A DNA stretch of 64,000 nucleotides from Terebella lapidaria (GCA_949152475.1 OX424559.1:34269119-34333118); one strand, 5' to 3'. Counted from the first letter of the stretch, positions 1-13,900 are shown. Made by a program: numbers and translations. The notes: a model not told the origin generated them from the sequence alone.

Positions 1-72
1 GAGTCCAGAGGAATGTTGCCGATTCCCCGAGATAAGATCTGACAACTCCGGGGGAAACCACAATACTAGGCA
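1..72 (-). CDS. IgSF receptor gene 0: V-like domain exon, cut by the window edge
   Basis: Read on the minus strand, an acceptor (ccacag) at 73-75 opens a phase-1 exon whose translation contains SPGVVRSYLGESATFLWT. This aligns with the first Ig exon of gene A (WPGVVRTHQGGSATLSW) and gene B (WPGVVTAPVGRSATFNW). It is therefore the start of a fourth paralogue running off the left edge. As in the other two, the strand-B position carries Trp rather than the usual Cys. I could not find its signal-peptide exon, which should lie at higher coordinates. Family membership is inferred from the alignment; the rest of the gene is out of view. Confidence 0.6.
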
Positions 73-3000
73 CTGTGGGATTCGAGAAAACTTTTCAATA
101 TCAACACCACAACAAACAACAACGTCAACAACAACTTCATCAGTAATAATACTAACGAGCAACAGTGTCTAATATGGAAGATAATGCACAAGTCACTAAA
201 TGGCATACAGCGAAAGATTTTTGATGTCCCGAGAGCCTTATTATGAACGTGCTTGGCAGATGATAATTTCCTTCAAAAATATGAAACATATAATGAAGTA
301 TTATGTCGTTCTTATGGTGAGTGTTGTATTGTGTTCTATTTATTTATTTAGTTTAGTGACTAATTGTGTGTGCATACATTTGCGATCAACCACCCATCTC
401 GACCACATTTAAATATCATAACATGACAAGCGTCGTTTGATGTATGCCAACATTTGCTCCCAGGTAAATGGCATAGAGCGTTGTTTAGGGGTCAGTTCAT
501 GTTGTCAACGCTGTAAGGTTAACTTTATGGAAGCTGATGCCAACACATGGTGAGTAAAATAACTAGGTCGGTCAATGCTCTATGCCGTTTGGCAGGGTTA
601 TTAGTGCAGCGTTTTGGTAATAGTATTGTTTACAATGTAATACAAGCATGAAACTTTGTGGAGACGTAGAGTATCATTCACTGGTCAATATAAGCCAAGA
701 AGCCATGTTCGATGTTGCAGTTATTTTTCTGTTTGTGGACAATTGCCCTCAAACGGCCAGTTTTCACAATTTGTTAGACTAAACATGTCAGAAGGGATTA
801 CATGTCTACAATTTCGGTACCAATCTGACCAGAATATCAAAACCAACACGAGCGATGAAACAGATAATTTTACTGAGCTCGTAAATTGACACCCTTTCGT
901 GAAGAAAACATAAATAAATTATGTTTGTAAGGTAAATTCCTTCGTTCTAACGATACACTTCTTCGTCCTAATGGTAATTTTCTTCGTTCGGATAAGTCCC
1001 ACCATTAGTATTTCAAAACATACCTGTTATACATTTATTGCAGTATTATCCAAGATATTCAGAATGCAAGACGCATATTTGTCGTTAAGTATCTGTTAGG
1101 TATCATTTCGGTACGGTTGTGGGTCAAGTTACATGTTTACACAACAAAATAAATGATAAATACAGATCGATTGGGAGATATATCCCCAAGTTTAAGGCGC
1201 CACAAGTGTTGTGGACAATGATTATTCGTGGCATGTCGTTTCAATAAAACATTTAGTAAATAATAAGTGATGAAAGTAATGCATAATATTATTCATCAAT
1301 GTTGAATTCAAACGTAAAAACGATAAAAATGGAAATCATGTATTAATTGCCAATATCATGTGCCCTTCATGTTACATCTGGACAGTTGCGACAAAAAAAC
1401 AGAAAAACGGTGGACTTGTAATATATTTCGAATGGTGTCTATAGTACTATAGATTTATAGGCCTACTCTCTCCGCCTCTGAATTTTCAAATGCGCTTTTG
1501 ATGGTGTCATGTGTAGGCCTATGCAGAGTTGCAGACTATCGAGCGTCTTTGAAATAACCATATGATCAAAAAGATAGCGTAACGACTTTCACGAATTACA
1601 GTGAAAAGATAATAACGCAAAATAAACAACATTTTAGTGGCGGCTCCATGCTTCCGTACGTATCATGAAATACCACCACCCACCTCGCCACCAGTTACCA
1701 CCAGTCACCTCATTTTTCATATCAGCGTCACGTTGTAATAGCATTAGTAGTAGTTTATTTCGCGAAGGCAACAACGAATAAAATATCAGGGTTTGGCTGT
1801 ATTGGTGGTAATAGATTGATATCACATCACTACCACCACTTATAAAATAAATGCGTAAAAGCGTATGATAACAAGCGTATGATTAATTTTTCATAAGAAA
1901 GTACACGCAACATGTTTCTTTTTGCTACTCACAGCAAAAAGCCCAGTCGAAGAGAATGCACACGATGATGAGAAGTTGTGTTCCTCGTGTGTGCCCCATG
2001 ATACGTATGGGGTTCATTTTTCTGGTGAATGTCAATATCCCAAAACGTTGGTCCCAGCTGATAATGTCCGTGCGTATTTTGTCCGTGTGTTTTCTCTTTC
2101 CTCATTCATATTGTCACTGATTTCACACTATGTACAAACTCGCTGAGCTAGACCAGATTTCACAATACAACACACCCTTGATAGCATATAGGCGCTCAAA
2201 ATCGTATTTACAATGTCCGCAGCGACTTGTGTGAAGTCCCCTGTTTGACAGTCAAGTTACACCAGGAAGTAATTTACTGCTATACACAATATATGTAAAT
2301 ATATACGTATATAACGAGAGCGTGTGTGCTTGGCATCGACGGTAAAATTATACGTATCAGCATCTTATTACATATGATATATTTACTGGTGGCATGTCAT
2401 TGAATATGTCACTCGATTGCCTTTGTATGCTTAAGGAAGTATACAGGAAGGTACAGAAAAGAACTATTCATCACTGATTATCAAACAAAGCACTCTCTGG
2501 CTGGGTATCAGAAGAGAACTCGTTTTCAACAGCAACATTTGTCTCCAAAAGTATTGTGCCCCATTCAGTTAATCAAGGCTTAACGTTTATAATTTACTAT
2601 TCAAGTGAATACATTGCATATATAGATATAAACCAAACATCGCAATTAATAGTTACCGGTATTTTATGATACACACCTTCTATGATCTTTTTTCATTAAT
2701 GCTCATTTCTAGAATATTGCTAGCCCCAAACGAAAATACAATATAGTTTTGGAATATTTTAAATCTATGTACACACTTTATTTAATTACATTATATACAT
2801 GTCATTCTCGAAAGTGCCAAGTAAACCGTTTGTTATTCCCATTAAAATCATAGCTCCATGGCTGCAGCAAATTTTTGGAAAATATTTAAAATCTGAAATT
2901 AATTTATATGTAGCATTGTTCCAGTAAGTGCAACTTTCATATCGGAATATAGCATTGTCTCCTGCAGGAGATCCTTGTGACATGACACCAAGGCCATCAG

Positions 3001-3627
3001 TCTGACTGCAACAACAGTCGACATCTATCAGGTAGGTCTGTTAATCGTATTCCCCTACTCTGGTCTGTATAATAATTCCCCTGTGCTATATTTACAACAT
3101 AACTTAATCTAGTTACCTTATTCATATTTCTAAACTATCTACTTCGACAAAACAATCTTAAAATAGATACCAGAGCAAAATAATCAGATGATTATTATTT
3201 TTTAAATATTCTTAAACAAATGGATTTTTTTCTCTCTTATCTATTTTGATATTTTTGCAGATATTTTGATATTGATGGATTTTGCATATTATTGAATGAA
3301 AGTACATAACGTAAATTATAATCACGTTACTCCACCATAAAACTGTACGTTCTAGCAATCAAATCATACTCATAGTAATGAATGACTAGACGGCAATAGA
3401 TTCACCTCGCCCTTTCATGTCTCTTACTTGGCAAAATTGGAAGACTAGAGAGACGCCTTGAACCCGGTTATGCTTTATATTCGGTCGTGATGTGGAACAT
3501 CTTGTATAGCATAAATGAATAGAATATTGCATTCACAATATCCAGATTCTGGGTGGAGTCCTTACTAGTCAATCAACCATGGAAACATACTCTACATGCA
3601 TACTCTAGATAGATCAAGTACACATTA
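73..3627. other. Intergenic stretch, no supported gene
   Basis: No convincing coding exon apart from the weak candidate at 2786-3005 discussed under findings. The only structure I see is an imperfect inverted repeat, 'aatggcatagagcg' near 477-490 and its complement near 575-589, with about 85 bases between. Confidence 0.5.
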
Positions 3628-3635
3628 GTGAATCA

Positions 3636-4844
3636 CAGACATGGGGTAATCGTAATCATTAATCATAATCAAACCCCTGATTACGATTACGATTACATAA
3701 TCGTAATCGATTACATTTGAAAATTTCATGATGTAATCGTAATCGAATACATGGTAAGAGTAATCGTAATCATGATTACTTTACATGATTACATCAACTG
3801 AAATATAAGAAAATTTTTCTGTATTCTTGAAAGTTAAGAATTAAGACACGACATAGGGGACATTTATAATATTGTGTTGCTTTTCACTCATGAAATCCAC
3901 ACATGTCATTATGATGAAAAGAATTTACAACCACTTATTGTATGACTCAATAAACTACACAGATTTTCTGCTCCGTGTACAGGTGTATATACCAAATTAT
4001 GAACACATGTGTTCCCAAGTTATCACTAAATGAAATTTATGACCGGTTGACCACTGTGTTACATAGATACTCGGTTTGCATTGACTGCAGGAGGTATTTC
4101 TGAATAAGATATCACTTGTGTTACATTGTTGTATCTGGACATCAAAGAACTCTCAGGGTGGTCTTGTACAAATCACCTTCCGCAAGCAGAGATAGGTATC
4201 AAACTTGACAATTGCAGGGTGTTTGGCTGCCTCTTTTGATTATTCCAGTACCGCCCGCTCCTCCCCAGCCGCCTGCAACCCCTCCCCCTCCGATCTCTCC
4301 CATCAATTCCGCATTCGATTGGCTCCCATTCCTCACAATAAAACTTGATTGTTAGGCAGATCATTCATTACACCTCCATTGTGTAAACGGGGAGAATCAT
4401 CCAACAAAGGAAAGACTGTTGTGTTTGTTGTTATTAGTATCCTAGCTGTACTGTGATCTCAGTGTCATTACATACGATGAAAACGACTCATGGTTCCAGG
4501 GTCGGCTTCAGCCTTGCGATATTACAGCAGCTTTTGTTTTGAAAATATTTTTCCAACAAATATATCAAAGCAATTCCTCCAAATATATTTCTTACTTTCA
4601 TAGTTTTCTCTCGATGGTATATTTTTTCCTCAATCACTAGTTAGCGTCGACACCTACTTGTATTTTCACTCTACATCTAATATGGAAAGTGTAATCATGA
4701 TTGTAATCATGATTACAATGGATGAGTAATCGTAATTGTAATCGATTACATCTATATTTGCCTGTAATCGTAATTTAATCATCAGATTTGTAAGTAATCG
4801 TAATCGTAATTGATTACATCGACCCTGTAATCGCCCCATGTCTG
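3636..4844. mobile_element. Non-autonomous hAT-like DNA transposon with 8-bp target duplication
   Basis: The element starts CAGACATGGGG (3636-3646) and ends with the exact complement CCCCATGTCTG (4834-4844). It is flanked by a perfect 8-bp direct repeat GTGAATCA at 3628-3635 and 4845-4852. An 8-bp duplication with CAG...CTG ends is the pattern of hAT transposons. The interior is non-coding; both ends (about 3645-3790 and 4690-4830) are built of degenerate GTAATC/GATTAC repeats. No transposase frame is present, so it would need one supplied in trans. Confidence 0.75.
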
Positions 4845-4852
4845 GTGAATCA

Positions 4853-6646
4853 TAATGCGAAGGAGATCATATGATATCGTTTTCGGGTCAAATAACTTAG
4901 AGTGGTTAAGGTGTTGAATAATGTGAACATAATAAGTTGGATATACATGATATAAGAAATTATCAATAATTCTCGGCACTGTTTTTGGAGAGTGCATGTC
5001 TTTCTTTGTGTGTTAAAAGGAGAAACTTCGTAGTTTTTTATCAATGCATTCATCGTCAAATTCTGAATTGAATTTTTTGGTGAGACAAATTTCCGATAGA
5101 CTGATTGTGGAATATTTTATTTGGCTACACATATGTGCACAATTGACATGGTCAGTGTCGGAGATTTTGATATGTCTTGCTAGTGTCCACATACTGCTTG
5201 GGTAGCACACATGGGAATTATTACAATACCCTTATCATTATAGAAAAGCTTCAGCGCCCTCCATCCTTCATAAGTTGAACTACAACAGTTTTTTTCACCA
5301 AAAATGCCTTTGACTTTGAAGACGACTCAAGGTCAAATTCAAGGTCGCCACTGAAATCATTTCGAAACTTATGACCTTATTTCGAACACAACTTTTATTA
5401 AGGCCGTCAAAATTGACGCCACATCCAGATCGATGATTCAAGTAAAACACAACTTATACACATTCTCACAGAGGCACATATGGGATGTCCTCAATTAGAG
5501 AAAAAACTTACTAAACAGACTTTGATAAAATGGCTGGCAAATCCAAAAATCGTCAATCTTTGACAAATATGTCATTTTGACCTCTCGAGCTCATTGAAGG
5601 TATAGGATGAAGCGGCTATGATGTAGATAAAAGAATATGATGGTGTATAATTCATTAGGCGATATGATAATACATAGGAATTGTATAAACGTTTGTTATG
5701 ATCAATCTCTCAGGAATTGACAATCACAAAAAAATAAATACAGATCTACACTTATATAAAATATATGGTGATTAAAATACAATTGTATGCAAAGTTGTCA
5801 GTTAGACCGATATGTTGATCAGATATTCGAATGAAATATATTCAATCTCACTACAGAAAAATGTCATTTATATTGTACGGATACACTGCAGCAGGCATCG
5901 TCCAAAAGCGGCAGCTACCAAGACTGGTTACCCAAATGTTGTAGACCATCCAGGCCACAGAACTCTCCGATATCATGGACATGACCAAATATGATCTCTC
6001 ACAGGTGAGATGTAAGTCAACGTGCCCACCCTCAGGCCCAATCCCTAATAGACAGGAGAGCTTCCCTGCAAAATTGTGAGAAAAAATTTCTAACATTTTT
6101 TACAATACATAATTTGCATCTCAGAAATTGAACAAGTCATCCTGACAGGTACAATTTAACTAAGGCCTGTTTCTCGTCCCCGCCCGCCTGTGTTCAAAAG
6201 CAGTCTCCCGGATTTGTTCATTCACGATTCTTAAATAAAAAACAAAAAGTGTTCCCGCCCCTATTTTGAGGATAGTAAATGATCGAGACACCGAATCACA
6301 GCATGCAAATTTGGCATATATTTAACTTACCTCCTTGTCTTCACTCTTCGCCAAATGAGACAGGACGCTACCAATTTTCAAAAAGAGTTATTTCATGTGG
6401 TTACATGTGATGTATGTAATAATACATATAAAATAGTGATCACGAATTGATTTACTATATTTCCCCATGTATACTTCAACGGACATCTTAACTGATAGAA
6501 CGGTTTTCCACAATTACTCATCATTGAAATATATTATCAACTGACGGTTTTTGATAAAATTACTACTAGTACACAGAATCATCCTGTCTGTGCTGACTGC
6601 TAGGATGACGGCACACCAGTGGTGCCAAGGTGCCTGGCCAGGAGCT
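4853..6646. other. Non-coding stretch, dispersed-repeat-like
   Basis: No gene seen. The part 5230-5600 contains 'aaggtcaaattcaaggtc' type sequence shared with the repeats at 6898-8690 and 41700-43400, so it is probably an old dispersed repeat. Confidence 0.4.
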
Positions 6647-6745
6647 TTCAAGCCCAAATAAATCAAGCCTCTAGAAATAAAATCATTAACGTCATGTGTT
6701 TACACATGATTTCAATTCTAAAGGCTTGATTTATTTGGGCTTGAA
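6647..6745. repeat. Foldback (hairpin) element, 99 bp
   Basis: TTCAAGCCCAAATAAATC begins at 6647 and its complement ends at 6745, giving a stem of about 23 bp (on to AAGCC). The loop contains a smaller palindrome, catgtg-tt-tacacatg. No target duplication was identified. Confidence 0.65.
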
Positions 6746-6897
6746 TGCGTCTGAGCGCAAGTCTTTTTTCAATCAATCAATCACATTTATTTTTATTTCA
6801 TACGTGTGAAATGTCGTCCCACCAAAAATAAAAAATAAAAAGTGCCTTCCTGGCATGGTTGGATGGTATATTTCGCAAAACAAAAAATAAAAAAATT

Positions 6898-8690
6898 AGC
6901 CCAAGGGCTAAGAAAGGTTACCGGACAATATACATTTTAGATATTAGCCTTTTGTCCAGTGACCTTGAAAATAAAGTCACTGGTAAATTCAAGGCCATGA
7001 AATTTTCAACAAATATATCACAAGTATGTCCACAATAAATTCCTAAGCTGTAAAGTCGATAATAAGTGAGACATTAGCCATTCCGTGATGTGATCTTGAA
7101 AATGAGGTCAAAGTTCAAGTTCAAGGTCATGAAAATATTCAGTATATATCATTCCTCTATATTCGCAATTGATTCCTATGCTGTAAATGTAAGCATCAAT
7201 CTATTACCACCAATACAATCAGATTTTGATGATGCCAATAAGAAATACTACATTTTGCAATAGAAACAAACAAAGCCCGACCAAACAGTTTATCCAAAGA
7301 CACACTGGCGTCTTCAGGGGCAGACAATGTGTTAGATGTAGTTGTTTCTACTGTACACCAGATGGAATTAGTATACAACTGCCCAACAACCTATGAAAAT
7401 AGTTTAGAAATCCGAATCTAACCCCATGGAATAGATACATGACAAGTACAAAAGTACCCAATCACAAGCCCGAAGGCTACTGAGTTGATGGTATCCTCGG
7501 GGACAGATTTAACGTCCGCCAGCAGTGACACCGACTCAGTGGTATAAATGTAAGTATCAATCTATTACCATCAATACAATCAAATTTTGATGATGACAAT
7601 AAGAAACGTAAAATACAACATTTTGCAATAGAAAACCGACCAAATAGTTTATCCAAAGACACACTGGCGTCATCAGGGGCAGATGTAAAGATGATAATAA
7701 GCGATATATTAGCCATTTTGTTCTCTGACCTTGAAAATGAGATCAAAGGTCAAATTCTAGATCACCAAAATATTCAGCATACATCATTTCCTATATGTTC
7801 ACTATTGACCCCTAAGCTGTAAATTTGATAATAAGCGAGATCTAAGCCATTTTGTATTCTGACCTTGAAAATAAAATGACTAACCTTGAAATTTAGGTCA
7901 AGGGTCAAATTCAAGGTTACTAGAATATTCAGCATATATCATTTCCTATATGTTCACAATTGATTCCTAAGCTGTAAAGTCGATAATAAGCGAGATATTA
8001 GCCATTTTGTCCTGTGACCTTGAAAATGAGGCCAAAGATCAAATTCAGGGTCACGAGAATATTCAGCATATATCATTTCCTTTATGTTCACAATAGATTC
8101 CCAAGCTGTAAAGTCAATAATAAGCGAGATATTAGCCATTTTGTCCTGTGACCTTGAAAATGAGGTCAAAGGTCAAATTCAAGGTCTTGAGAATATTCAG
8201 CATATATCATTTCCTATATGTTCACAATTGATTCCTAGTCTGTAATTTCAATATTAAGTGAGATATTAGGCTTAATGTGTCCCATTATAAAGCATAGGAG
8301 AATTTAACATGGGAAAGTCCCATTTGGGCCGAGTATGGGCCAAAATGGCCCACTTTGAGCGATTCAAGCGCGACGAAATTTATAGACATCATAGGAGTAC
8401 ATATGAGGAGTGTTATGTATCAAAAAGAAAAAAAGTTACTGAACAGATTTTGAGAAAACGACCGTCAAAGTAAAAAATTGGAAATTTTTCGACAAAAACG
8501 GCCGCTATTTTGAAAAAATTGCGAAAATCTAAAAACTAAAAAATACATCCTTCTTGAATTATTTTTGTGCATTTTTGTGCAAAATTTCAGAAAGATTGGT
8601 CCGTAAACAAAAAAGATAAAAATGTGGACGACGCCGACGCCGGACGAAACGCCATGCCAATAGGTTAGCGGACCAAAGGTCCGGTAACCT
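6898..8690 (+). repeat. Dispersed composite repeat, copy 1, with ~140-bp internal tandem array
   Basis: The 5' end reads 'agcccaagggctaagaaagg' and the 3' end 'ggttagcggaccaaaggtcc' followed by 'ggtaacct', which can fold. The same two ends occur in reverse orientation at 22542-23386. The middle (about 7000-8240) repeats a unit of about 135-140 bp containing 'cagcatatatcatttcctat', 'ataagcgagatattagccat' and 'gaccttgaaaatgaggtcaa'. The 3' portion (8263-8690) is a unique tail shared with copy 2. No coding capacity is seen, so it is non-autonomous. The similarity to mollusc repeats is from memory. Confidence 0.7.
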
Positions 8691-9140
8691 AAAATGAAAA
8701 ATAAAAAGTCCCTCCCTACCCAGTTTTGAAGAAATAGGAGGACGAGAAACAGAAAATTTTTTTTCTGATTTTTTTAGGCCTAAACTACTGTTCAAAGCTT
8801 TCTCCACCACACTAGTGAAATATTCAAATGCTTTATTCATATACCTGGTGGGAATTCCTCAATATAGGTCATTGTCTAGGATTGCACAACCTCGTAAACT
8901 GCAGGGCGCTATGATGGAAAAAATACAATGCATGTTAAAGAAACCGTCTAGGTATATGTATGATATTTTCTCAAAATTACATGTATAAATTGGTGTTTAA
9001 CGTGTCGACTGAACGGAACAAGCCATGTCCCCACTAGTATTATGAGATTAAACCCGCTATTTTTCGGGTGTGAACAAAGGCCATTTTTCTCAAACTAGTT
9101 GTATTTCATTCAAACCCTTTGTGTTTATAACAAACTTTTG

Positions 9141-9146
9141 TTTATT
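9141..9146 (-). promoter_or_regulatory. Candidate poly(A) signal of gene A
   Basis: AATAAA on the minus strand (tttatt on plus), about 175 bases past the gene A stop codon. Position and motif fit, but this hexamer is common in AT-rich DNA. Confidence 0.35.
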
Positions 9147-9318
9147 GAAGATTCAGGATTACAGGCGTAATCCAAGGTTTGTTTATATCCAGGTTTGGAT
9201 GATATTGACGTTTCTGCATATTCACTTCTGCACTCCCGTTCTGGGGTGCATGTAAACTACATATTCATAGGACTGAATCATGACAAGAACTTGAGTTGGT
9301 TCTTGTTCTTGCTATAAC

Positions 9319-12300
9319 TCAATTGATAGCAAAATACACCGGTAGTCCTACCCTATCAATTTCGTGCTCTTTAAGATCTTCATATTCCTTTGCAGGGGTT
9401 GTATTGTCTCCTAGTTGTGACATCCCCACATTGCTGTGTTGTACTTCGTTCTGTTGGTCCTAACATCAAAAATATAAGTCGGGTGTATGCACGAGTATTT
9501 TGCGTGAAGTATTTATATTATCATGAATATTTATTAATTATTAGACAAAATTAGATAATAACATTTGACAAATGATTTTTTTAATGCAAGACAAATACCA
9601 TCCTAGGTGTTGGGTGTAAATAATTGTCAACGTCAGATGGCCGATCTCGTATCTGAAGGTGTAAGATTGCCAGATTTGTAGCACACTTGTTTTACAATTG
9701 ACATCCACAATTATGACATCATTATGAACGTTCGTTGTTATGTTTTTTTTCTCATGGAAACTTGGTTTAATGTACGTTGTTTCTGGCAGAGTTGTAACCA
9801 GGTTGCATGTTACATCCATTATGATCGCCCTCTGTGGTTACGTTTCGAGGAGTATTTCAAGGATACTCACCCTGAAAATACCTTTCTTTCTATGTAGCAC
9901 AACAAGAACAACTACAACAGCCAACACCACAACTCCACATACTGCTCCAACAACTATCCAAGTTACAGACTGGTCTTCTGAAAAAATCGACAATATCTTA
10001 TGATAGTAATAATATAGTAATCTTATGTGACGCTCTGTTACTAATATAATATGATCATTTATTATTGATTCCCATCAGAACGCCCGCAGTTAGATGACAG
10101 TTAGTCTGGTATATGGGTAGTCCCTATAATTGTCCACTGTATTCGTCTCTCTATCAGTGTTGTATGTATGTGTTTGTCCATTGCACAATTATATTTTAAA
10201 ACTATATGTCTATGTAAAGCGCAGCCTATCAAAAGTAATTATACAATCGTGTCCCTAACAAACCTTACTAGAATACAATACAACCCACCAGCATTGACAT
10301 CATAACGGAATGAGTCTGTGTTCACAAGGTCATCACCGTCATACAACATGAACTCGAACACAAGTCGATCAGATTTTGGCGTGTTCACCAAGTACGGTTG
10401 CATTGACGGGTCAGTGATGTTTGTTTTGAGGCACGATTTGTCACCATAAACACATGCTTGAATTACAATATGTGTTGTGGATTCGAGATGCATCAAACGC
10501 CATACAATTATAGCTGTGTCCCCATCAATTTCGACAGTGGAATCCCCAATAAATTTAGGTCTTGCTGTGAACAAAATACAATGAAAAACAACAACAACAA
10601 TGTACAATAACACTAACAATAAAGAGAAGTGAATCGTTGACAAGTCATATGTTGGCAGTACAAACCGAGGGTTGAGTTGGTTGTGGCTGGACCAAAAGTT
10701 ATCCCAATTCTGTTATTGGTATTGACTTGTATTCTGTAAGAATGATCTGATAGGACATTCACTGAATCTGTTATTTTATACTTCAGGAGTTCCCCCTCCA
10801 ACATGTCCAATGTGTCAGCTGCATCAAGCTCTCTGGTATACGACTCGCCAGTGTCTATGTCAGTGTATGTGATGAGGAAGGACTGTCCGGGACCTCCGTG
10901 GTACCCAGCTCTCCACTCCAGGTACAGACTCACAGCCGTCACGTCGGTACATACCAGATCGTACGGGGGATCCGGTGGCGCTGTGAAAATATATAAGGTA
11001 CTGCTACTGGTTGACAGCTTTACCTCAGGATTAAGTTTGTCATAAATTTAATTATTTTGCTTGATTTATGTAAGAAAATGTGGACATTGATACTCTAGAA
11101 ATAACCATCTCAATGAAACAATCGGAAATTTCAGATTCTCGCCCCTTCAGATTTAAACACTAGAATTGAAGCTGGTGTCCCTCACATTTTCGACCTGGGT
11201 TATAATCGGTGATTTAGGGTCATATGTTCATTGGTCATATATCAAATGGTCGGGAAATGACCATAGAAAAATACAGAAATCATGGGAGAAATAATCATTA
11301 ATAACCTTGCGAATTTTCGATCTTGGCCATATTCTAGACCACAAACAGTTATTGATACTATTCTCGTAAATTTCGCAAGTTCTCTAAGATTTATACTGCA
11401 CACTTTATGATCAATATTCTATTAAATTTTTTCAGTGGTTTTGGAGTTTCCATTACTTTAAATATTACGAATCAGTGATTTCAACTGATGATCAGCGATC
11501 CTTGTAATGACCCTAACATATTCAACCTAGGGCGATAATGGGGCATTTTGATCAAACGACCATGATTGATAGACGTAGAATCAATACCCATAAGTTTTCT
11601 GAGTGAACAGAACAATGTCCATTATCCAATCTCATAGTCCGGGGACATAAATTCATCGGGCACACGAAGTGAGAGAACAAAAATGACAGGGAAACTCATG
11701 AACCCACAAAAATGGCCATTAGAAGGTGAAATCAGGTGTTCCGGAAAGAGTGAGCATTTCCTGCCCACTAGTTGCAGCCGTCATGGATTCCCCAAAATTA
11801 ACATGAAAATAGATCTAGTTGCCTGGCAGTCATGGATTTGGTGTATTTATCACCCAGATCAGGATGATGTCCATATAATTTCTCGAAGGCATACAGCATA
11901 TGCAATCACATAGCATATAATTATATATGCAATTATATAGCATCTATATTTAACTATAATTTAATATCATATAGCATTTGAAGGGGGAATTGACCATACC
12001 AAAATACAAACACTCTTACTTTCAAGGTCACGCGACAGAATGGATAATATCTGAAATATATATATTGCCCAGTAACCTTTCTTATCTCTTCGGCTTATTT
12101 TGTTGTTGTCATAGCAACCATTTTTGTTCGATTTTGACAAGAATTGAGGAGTACTGGGCCACAGCCATGTCCATCCTTATAGCTTCCAACCTCAAATTGA
12201 TTTGACCATTTGTTTTCAAGCTATGCATGCGCACAAACAGAGAGAAAGACAGACAAATAGGGGGCAAACCCAAATCAATACTCTCTCCTCCTACCAGGGT

Positions 12301-13900
12301 GATGGTAATGAGATCAATACCTTCAGCAGTAAGCCGCAGTGTAGCGACTAATGCATCGCCGATACCATTGTCACACCTCAGTACATATGCTCCGAAGTGA
12401 ATGTTTGCTATGAATGGTATTCTGAAGAGGAGTCGGTTTTCGTAGCTGTGATTTCCAGCTTCCATTACGATACTAACATCACCAGGCAAATCCACGTTTC
12501 CTGTCGTATCAGATGTGAATGTCCAGTTTTGTGTTGATATTTGTGGGAATGGATTAGCCGATAGGCATATTGTCACCTGTAATTCTGTATTCAAGGGAAT
12601 ACCGCGTCGTAAGATGTTTGGTTTCTCATCACAAACGCCGAATTCCCCTGTCATAAAAAGAGTACGACGAATTGAGAATATAGTTTCTGACTAGTGCTTA
12701 TGTGTCATGTAATGTATCCATTCAATACGGTGTTATATGGTGAATTGACATGAAGATATATATTAGTCACGTGCACACACATTGTACATAAACAGTTGTC
12801 TCCACTTCTTTGTTGAGGTTAGATCCAATCTCTGTGACGTCACATCTATATGTTTTCTGGTGGTCTTCCCTCAGTATAGGATCTATGACCAGCCTCTCTC
12901 CCTCACTCCCCTCCACTCTGTGTCTGTCTGGTAGAGAACCATCCTCCCGACTCCACGTGTAGCTAAGGCCAGGTCTGAGACCAGATGGTTGGGAGTTTGA
13001 GGTCGCCGAGCAAGTCAAAGTGAAAGTTTCAGTCTCCATGGGGTGAATTTGGCTCAGGGACAGTCGCGGTGCTGACAGAGGAGCTGTGGGAGTAACGAAG
13101 ATTGAACCAGTCAGACATCAATTACTAAATACGTGGGAACTAGCTCAAGAAGAGTTCAACATGTAACCTAATGTCAATATTTCAACAGTTGTTACCATTA
13201 TCAAATTCAGATAACGATGGGTACATGTATGTATTAGTATGAGATTGATGTTGAACAAGATTGTTATGAGATTCTTATGAGATTGATGTTGAACAAGATT
13301 GTTATGAGAACACCATAACATAGACTACTAATTGGAATTAATGCTCGTACCGTACATAAAGATCGTAGCATTGGTGTTGACGTCTCTCAGTCCTTGCACA
13401 CTGACGCTGCAACTATATTGCCCCCTAGTGTCATACTCATGTACGTTATCCAGAGTGAACCCGAGTCTCTGGTTGTTCTCTGTGTACGACACTGTCATCC
13501 TGTCCTTGTAGTCAGGGTGGTATGTCTCAATACCAGTGGTTGATCGAACGTACATCGAATTAGTGCTGCCTGGTATTGGAGGGTAACTGAAAGATACTGA
13601 TTCTCTGATGTCATCGAGGGAAGTGTCCAGTTTCCAGCTGAGTGTGGCTGACCCCCCCTGGTGAGTTCTGACCACACCAGGCCAGTCCGTGTAAATTAAG
13701 GCTGTCAGAGTATAATTTATTCGAAACAGCTTTGGATTATTAATGTACATTATGCATGTGAAAATGGAGTGGTTCCAATGCTATTATCTCACTCATCTTA
13801 TAATATACAACTTACCTTGAGAATTAACGTTAAATAATATCAAACACACAGTTGTGCACAAAAACCCATTTGGACTGGACCAATTCTCCATGTACGCCAT
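9319..13900 (-). CDS. IgSF gene A: transmembrane Ig/FN3 receptor, eight coding exons, intact
   Basis: Exons (minus strand): signal peptide 13816-13900 (ATG at 13900), V-like Ig 13351-13701, Ig 12781-13083, Ig-like with ANPF...NWTF core 12321-12647, FN3 10666-10980 (WRAGYHGGPGQSF), FN3-like 10289-10564, transmembrane 9871-9977 (VGAVCGVVVLAVVVVLVVL then HRKK), tail 9319-9459. Every junction has ag/gt and matching phase (phase 1, with phase 0 after the membrane exon). The total is 1905 nt: 634 residues plus stop, no internal stop. The 46-residue tail carries AKEYEDLKEHEI, a YxxL motif that could bind SH2 domains. The FN3 sequence recalls nephrin-type FN3. The role is probably a cell-surface recognition or adhesion receptor; that is inference. 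The exact start and the single tail exon are my reading; an extra tail exon cannot be excluded. Confidence 0.85.
12015..12098 (-). repeat. Fragment of the composite repeat inside a gene A intron
   Basis: On the minus strand it reads 'aagagataagaaaggttact', then 'gggcaatatat' and 'gtgaccttgaaagtaag', matching the 5' end of the repeat at 6898-8690. Confidence 0.45.
13238..13310. repeat. Two-copy tandem duplication in a gene A intron
   Basis: A unit of about 37 bases containing 'gagattgatgttgaacaag' occurs twice head to tail, almost identical. Confidence 0.6.

Noticed and set aside
9541..9819. 92-residue minus-strand frame within gene A
   Set aside because: It is intronic between the membrane and tail exons, with no family resemblance or matching splice phase.
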